From NCBI RefSeq assembly GCF_003597395.2, contig NC_133774.1:51690818-51754817 (forward strand): a stretch of 64,000 nucleotides of DNA, in the 5' to 3' direction. This stretch comes from Chelonoidis abingdonii (taxonomy: Eukaryota > Chordata > Testudines > Testudinidae). The notes under the pieces were generated by a model that was given only the letters and a program-made list of their open reading frames with translations, was not told the DNA's origin and made no database searches. Numbering within the stretch: position 1 is the first letter of the stretch; every line of letters begins with the position of its first letter. Shown in pieces: positions 60,324 to 64,000 of this stretch. The position numbers were made by a program, and so were the translations under genes.

Positions 60324-60740
60324 TAATCAAGAAATGAAAGGTCTCTTTCACATCTCAAATTGGTCTAATCACTGAAAAGCTAAATAACATATTCTTCCAA
60401 AATAGGTAACTCTTTGCTCAATATCTCTGTGGGCCTCATTTCAGGATCATTACCTACAAATGCAACACTTGAAGCTCCAGTATTTGTCAAACAGAATCTG
60501 ATGTCATAGTTAGCAGAAGTGGTTTGTAGCTTAAGCATTCTCCTATTATATTTAAGGCAGCCAATACATGTTCAGTGGTGCAAGGAAATTTAGTGGATTG
60601 TATGAAGATGCTCAGCAAATTCAATCTCGGGGAAAAAATGCTTGGGGCTTATTTCAAGGGTGGTTTTACATGGAAAAGAAGCATGAGGGCCATTCCTTTA
60701 TCACAGCATGTGATAGCTGGGATCATAATTAAATAATTCT

Positions 60741-60812
60741 GAGCCTGATCCAAAGCCCATTGAAGTCAACAGAAGCATTTCCACTGACTTCAGTAGGTTT
60801 TAGATCAGACCC
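60741..60812. repeat. Palindromic interspersed repeat
   Basis: GAGCCTGATCCAAAGCCCAT and TGAAGTCAACAG are answered in inverse orientation by CCACTGACTTCAGTAGG and TTTTAGATCAGACCC. It belongs with the repeat at 6526-6588. Confidence 0.6.
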
Positions 60813-63312
60813 TCTGACTGTAAAATATCTTAACTGTAGAAATGAAAGCTAAATAGGAAATGCCAGTATTACCTTTCTCCGTAATGGAATTTAATCTACA
60901 GTATTGCTCAAGACCCTTAATATACTTATAAAAGTCTCCGCTAATTTTACATTATCATTTTTCTCTCTTTTTTTAACATTGTTATTGTAACTCTCAGTGA
61001 TGGTTCACTACTCAGAATGCAGACATTAGTTCACAGAGTCCATTAACTCAGGGTTTAGAGTCTTCTAATACTAGAGGAACTGCCCAGGATGAGTCAGCTT
61101 CAGAGGCTTTGATCTTGTGGGATGCTATACTTCCCAATTTATCTTCTTGTGTTGCTCTCTCCAGCTATGGTGCGGTCTGTCAACAAAGTGACATTTGTTA
61201 AGAGTACTTTCCTCTGCAGCACTGTGTGCCAATGCTTCAGAATGTAGGATTTCACTGAACTTCACTATAACTACCAACACAATACACTGAAAACAGAACA
61301 CAGCATAGTAACATCAGAAGTAAGCAAGCAACACAAGAATACCTAGAGTGGGAATAAACACTGAATTGAAAGGAAGGATGAGAACAATCCTATTGTAAGA
61401 GGAAAGGGTAGGAGAGAAGAAACCACACACAATGGAGGAAAAGCAAGCAAGATGATGGAGTACAAAAATACTGCTGGGCCAAAGATTGCTCAGTTACACC
61501 AAACACAGGAGTAGATCTGGAGTAACTGCACTGATTTCAGTGGAGTTACTTCAGACTTAAACTAATGTAACAGAGAAAAATTTGGCCTAACCATTTTTTA
61601 AAATTGAATTTTTGAACCTACTGTGAAACAATACATTCTTCAGAAGAACAATGGAGTTTTGAAAATTTAATCTGAGGGTTGACGGACTCTTCAGTTCTCC
61701 CAGTCTCTGAGTGATCTCTGTGTTTGCTATCAGTCTGAAAAATATACTACCTAACAGAAATGTTGGGCTGGAAGGGACCTCGGGGTGCTAGAAAAAAGAT
61801 CAGGTGCACTGAGATATGTGCATATGCCGCAAGACTCAGTGACTGCTTCCTTGCTCTTGGTTGTAATGAGACCCAGGCATTTCTGAGAACAGGACCTAGT
61901 CCTTGCATCTCAAAAAGGGTTTCTCTGCTTTTGCATCAAGATCTGTGTCTGGTGAGGAATCAAGGACTTCTGAGGAAGACAAGACCAGGCCTCTGGCCTG
62001 ATAAAGGTCTTGCTTCTCTTGCTTCAGGCTTTATGTCTGTCTAGAGTTTTCCCTGAGGTCTTTGCTTACAGCATTACTCAGACCGGAGACAGCAGAAAAT
62101 GATCTAGAAAATCTGTTTGAGACTTCTGTTCTTCACAGACATCTCTGGCTGATTTTAACTTCAGCCTTTTACTTCACTTTCCATCAGGAGAACGTGTCTA
62201 GATTTTGATTATTTCACAAATTCTAGTCTACAGTAACATTTCTAACGAGATGGGTTCTCATCACTATGGCAATTGGAGCCAAACCCAGAGCTACAATTAG
62301 AAGACTTTGGAGGCAGTCCCTATTCTGGAATCAATGCTGGAAATGGGAATGTAGTTATAGGATCATTGGCCATCTCTATGGAAAGTCTCCAGGGAGTTAC
62401 ATACATATATAGTTTGGTGTAAACAAAAAATAGACTTTTCCTTTAACCTGCTATTCTTTTATATGGACTCTGGTTTATTCCAATATTAAAGCTCTCCAGT
62501 TTATATGGACTGTCTCTCCTTCCTCTCAGTTAAACAGAGAAAATCCTCTGACAGCCAATGAATAATGAATGATAGAAGATTTGCTGGCATCTCCTGCAAA
62601 CTATATTGCAACTGGACTTGGGTTCCAGCTTAGCTATTATCTTTATAGTATATAAAATAATTTATGGTTGAGTTTTTATTTAGTCTGCCAGTCAACGAAG
62701 ATTCTTCCTATGGATCTTTGTAACCTAACCATGTAATCTCCACTGTAAAATTCATTACACACAATAAAAACACTCCAAATTCTTTAAAATCACATCCTGA
62801 TTATTTGTTTGCCACTGTATTTCTTTAACCCTACTGCATGCACATATATTTTCTTTTCTTTTCAAATACCATCAGAGCTTTAGCTATGTTTCATGAACAA
62901 AATGTGATTACAGGATTTGTACTGTAAACATTTTTGAGCATTTGCTTTTACTTCTTTATAAACCTTTTAAGAACTCCTCACTCTGCCTACTGTATGTGAT
63001 CATTACCTTCCAATTTACCAGTTGTGGAACCCTCCTTGATCCTTCATGAGCACTGTAAAACCTAGCTCTGTTTGCAAGCCTTTAATAAGAATTGGGCTTA
63101 AGTTTTTTCCCTGGCAACCAGCCAGCTTCCCAATTCTACAGAAGCTGTTGCCCAGGGCTTACATTTTGCTTTATATAAACACTCAGTGAAAAATATTAAG
63201 ATAAACAGTGTTAATAATCAATTTCTTAACTTATAGAAGTCACTGTCATATGTTAGTAGCAAAACCTTTACTAACTAGAGACATCAAAGTGACTTCTGTA
63301 CCCTAAAGAAAA

Positions 63313-63397
63313 GCCCTGTGTAAGCTTGAAAGCTTGCCTCTCTCACCAACCGAAGTTGGTCCAATAAAAAAAATTACCTCATCCACCTTGTCTGCTG
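63313..63397. repeat. Half of the palindromic repeat family
   Basis: Only one arm is present: GTGTAAGCTTGAAAGC, then CTCTCACCAACCGAAG and TTGGTCCAATAAAA, ending CCACCTTGTCT. It matches the right arms at 29261-29325 and 35800-35845. Confidence 0.7.
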
Positions 63398-63642
63398 TAC
63401 CCAAAGGCAGAAAGCTTGCTGTAAAAGGGAAGAAACCCAGCTGAAAGCCCAGAAGCATCTTTGCTGTATGATTCTCTATAGAATCCTGGAGTCTCTGCTG
63501 AGAAAGTGTCTTTGTCCAAAATGGTAAACGTAATATGAAAAAAGTGCCCATACTAACAATAGAGGTACATACTATAAATAAATTACCTAGGGAGCTGCAG
63601 ACATTTTAAAAGGAAGGAATCAGAAGGTGCAGCTGCTAGATC

Positions 63643-64000
63643 GGGGCAGGCAAACTTTTTGGCCTGATGTCCGCATCAGGTTTCAGAAATTGTACGGACG
63701 GCCAGTTAGGAAAGGCTGTGCCTTCCCCACACAGCCAGGCGTGGCCCGGCCCCCTATCTGCCCCCCCACACTTCTTCTCGCCCCTTGACAGCTCCAGACC
63801 TCCCACCCCTAACTGCCCCCCACCGCCCAGCCGCCACCCTCAGCTATCCAACCCCCTCTCTTCTCGCCCCTTGACAGCTGCCCCAGGACTCCTGCCCCAT
63901 CCACCAAATTATGGGAGGAATATTTGCGCCATAGATTGCTACAGTGAAGAAGAGCCAGACCGCACTGGCCTGCTCTACCGGTCTGCTTCTAAAGCGATAT
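63643..64000 (+). mobile_element. hAT-like element, cut by the window edge
   Basis: Starts GGGGCAGGCAAACTTTTTGG, the end of a common turtle hAT-type family as I remember it, then a C-rich interior with the segment TCTTCTCGCCCCTTGACAGC present twice (about 63771 and 63860). Its right end is not in the window. Confidence 0.5.

Larger units (their letters stand above)
39786..64000 (-). other. MAP1B: MAP1B intron 2 (partial, at least 24.2 kb)
   Basis: Everything from exon 3 to the window end appears to be intron. I looked on the minus strand for the conserved exon 2 motif SWDTN (as NGT RTC CCA on the plus strand) and found only chance or repeat matches, so exon 2 is inferred to lie beyond 64000. 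The intron is packed with transposons, listed separately. The stretches 45580-46950, 52760-54000, 58000-59010 and 60330-63300 contain nothing I can support beyond small palindromes. An A-rich low-complexity block lies at about 53325-53465. Confidence 0.8.

Noticed and set aside
39786..64000. MAP1B exon 2 within this window
   Set aside because: Possible SWDT-coding hits at about 55033 (CR1) and 54070 (MITE) do not continue with the MAP1B sequence and have no splice context, so no exon 2 is called.
1..64000. CRISPR arrays, operons, bacterial-type systems
   Set aside because: The DNA is a vertebrate locus with spliced exons, LINEs, SINEs and LTRs. The only regular tandem array is the coding repeat of MAP1B, which has no spacers.

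Overview
The window is vertebrate nuclear DNA, most likely from a hidden-necked (cryptodiran) turtle. The organism call rests on repeats: a tRNA-derived SINE of the Cry I type with its CR1-like tail (15487-15669), CR1 LINE 3' ends, and several MITE and LTR families that I recognise from turtle genomes. It holds one real protein gene, MAP1B (microtubule-associated protein 1B), on the minus strand. The window covers its last five coding exons (human numbering 3 to 7) and a 3' UTR of about 4.2 kb. Exons 1 and 2 were not found and should lie beyond position 64000.

Layout. 1-8200 is downstream intergenic DNA with a 618-base assembly gap (264-881), a decayed LINE and several MITEs. 8203-12436 is the inferred MAP1B 3' UTR, nearly free of recognisable repeats. 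Coding exons are 12437-12592 (exon 7, stop), 15878-16116 (exon 6), 20041-26911 (the 6.87-kb exon 5), 34197-34337 (exon 4) and 39703-39785 (exon 3). Reading phases join exactly: the five segments encode 2,496 residues plus the stop, and all donors and acceptors are GT/AG. Exon 5 contains the Lys/Glu-rich microtubule-binding block, acidic blocks, a Ser-Pro-rich region and an array of eighteen 17-residue repeats that is strikingly uniform at DNA level.

The introns, above all intron 2 (39786 to beyond 64000), are a record of transposon history. There are three LTRs with 5-bp target duplications, one of them split by a DNA transposon. A Tigger/pogo element with both ends and TA duplications sits inside a CR1. 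A hAT-like MITE sits inside another CR1, and a third hAT MITE has a perfect 8-bp duplication. A Tigger-like MITE is present three times, and several palindromic repeats occur.

I found no undescribed protein system. The most notable points are the homogenised MAP1B repeat array, two same-family direct LTRs bracketing in-frame exon 4, a 0.53-kb noisy tandem duplication across a nested insertion (probably an assembly fault), and a DNA-transposon family with an apparent 5-bp target duplication that I could not place in a superfamily.
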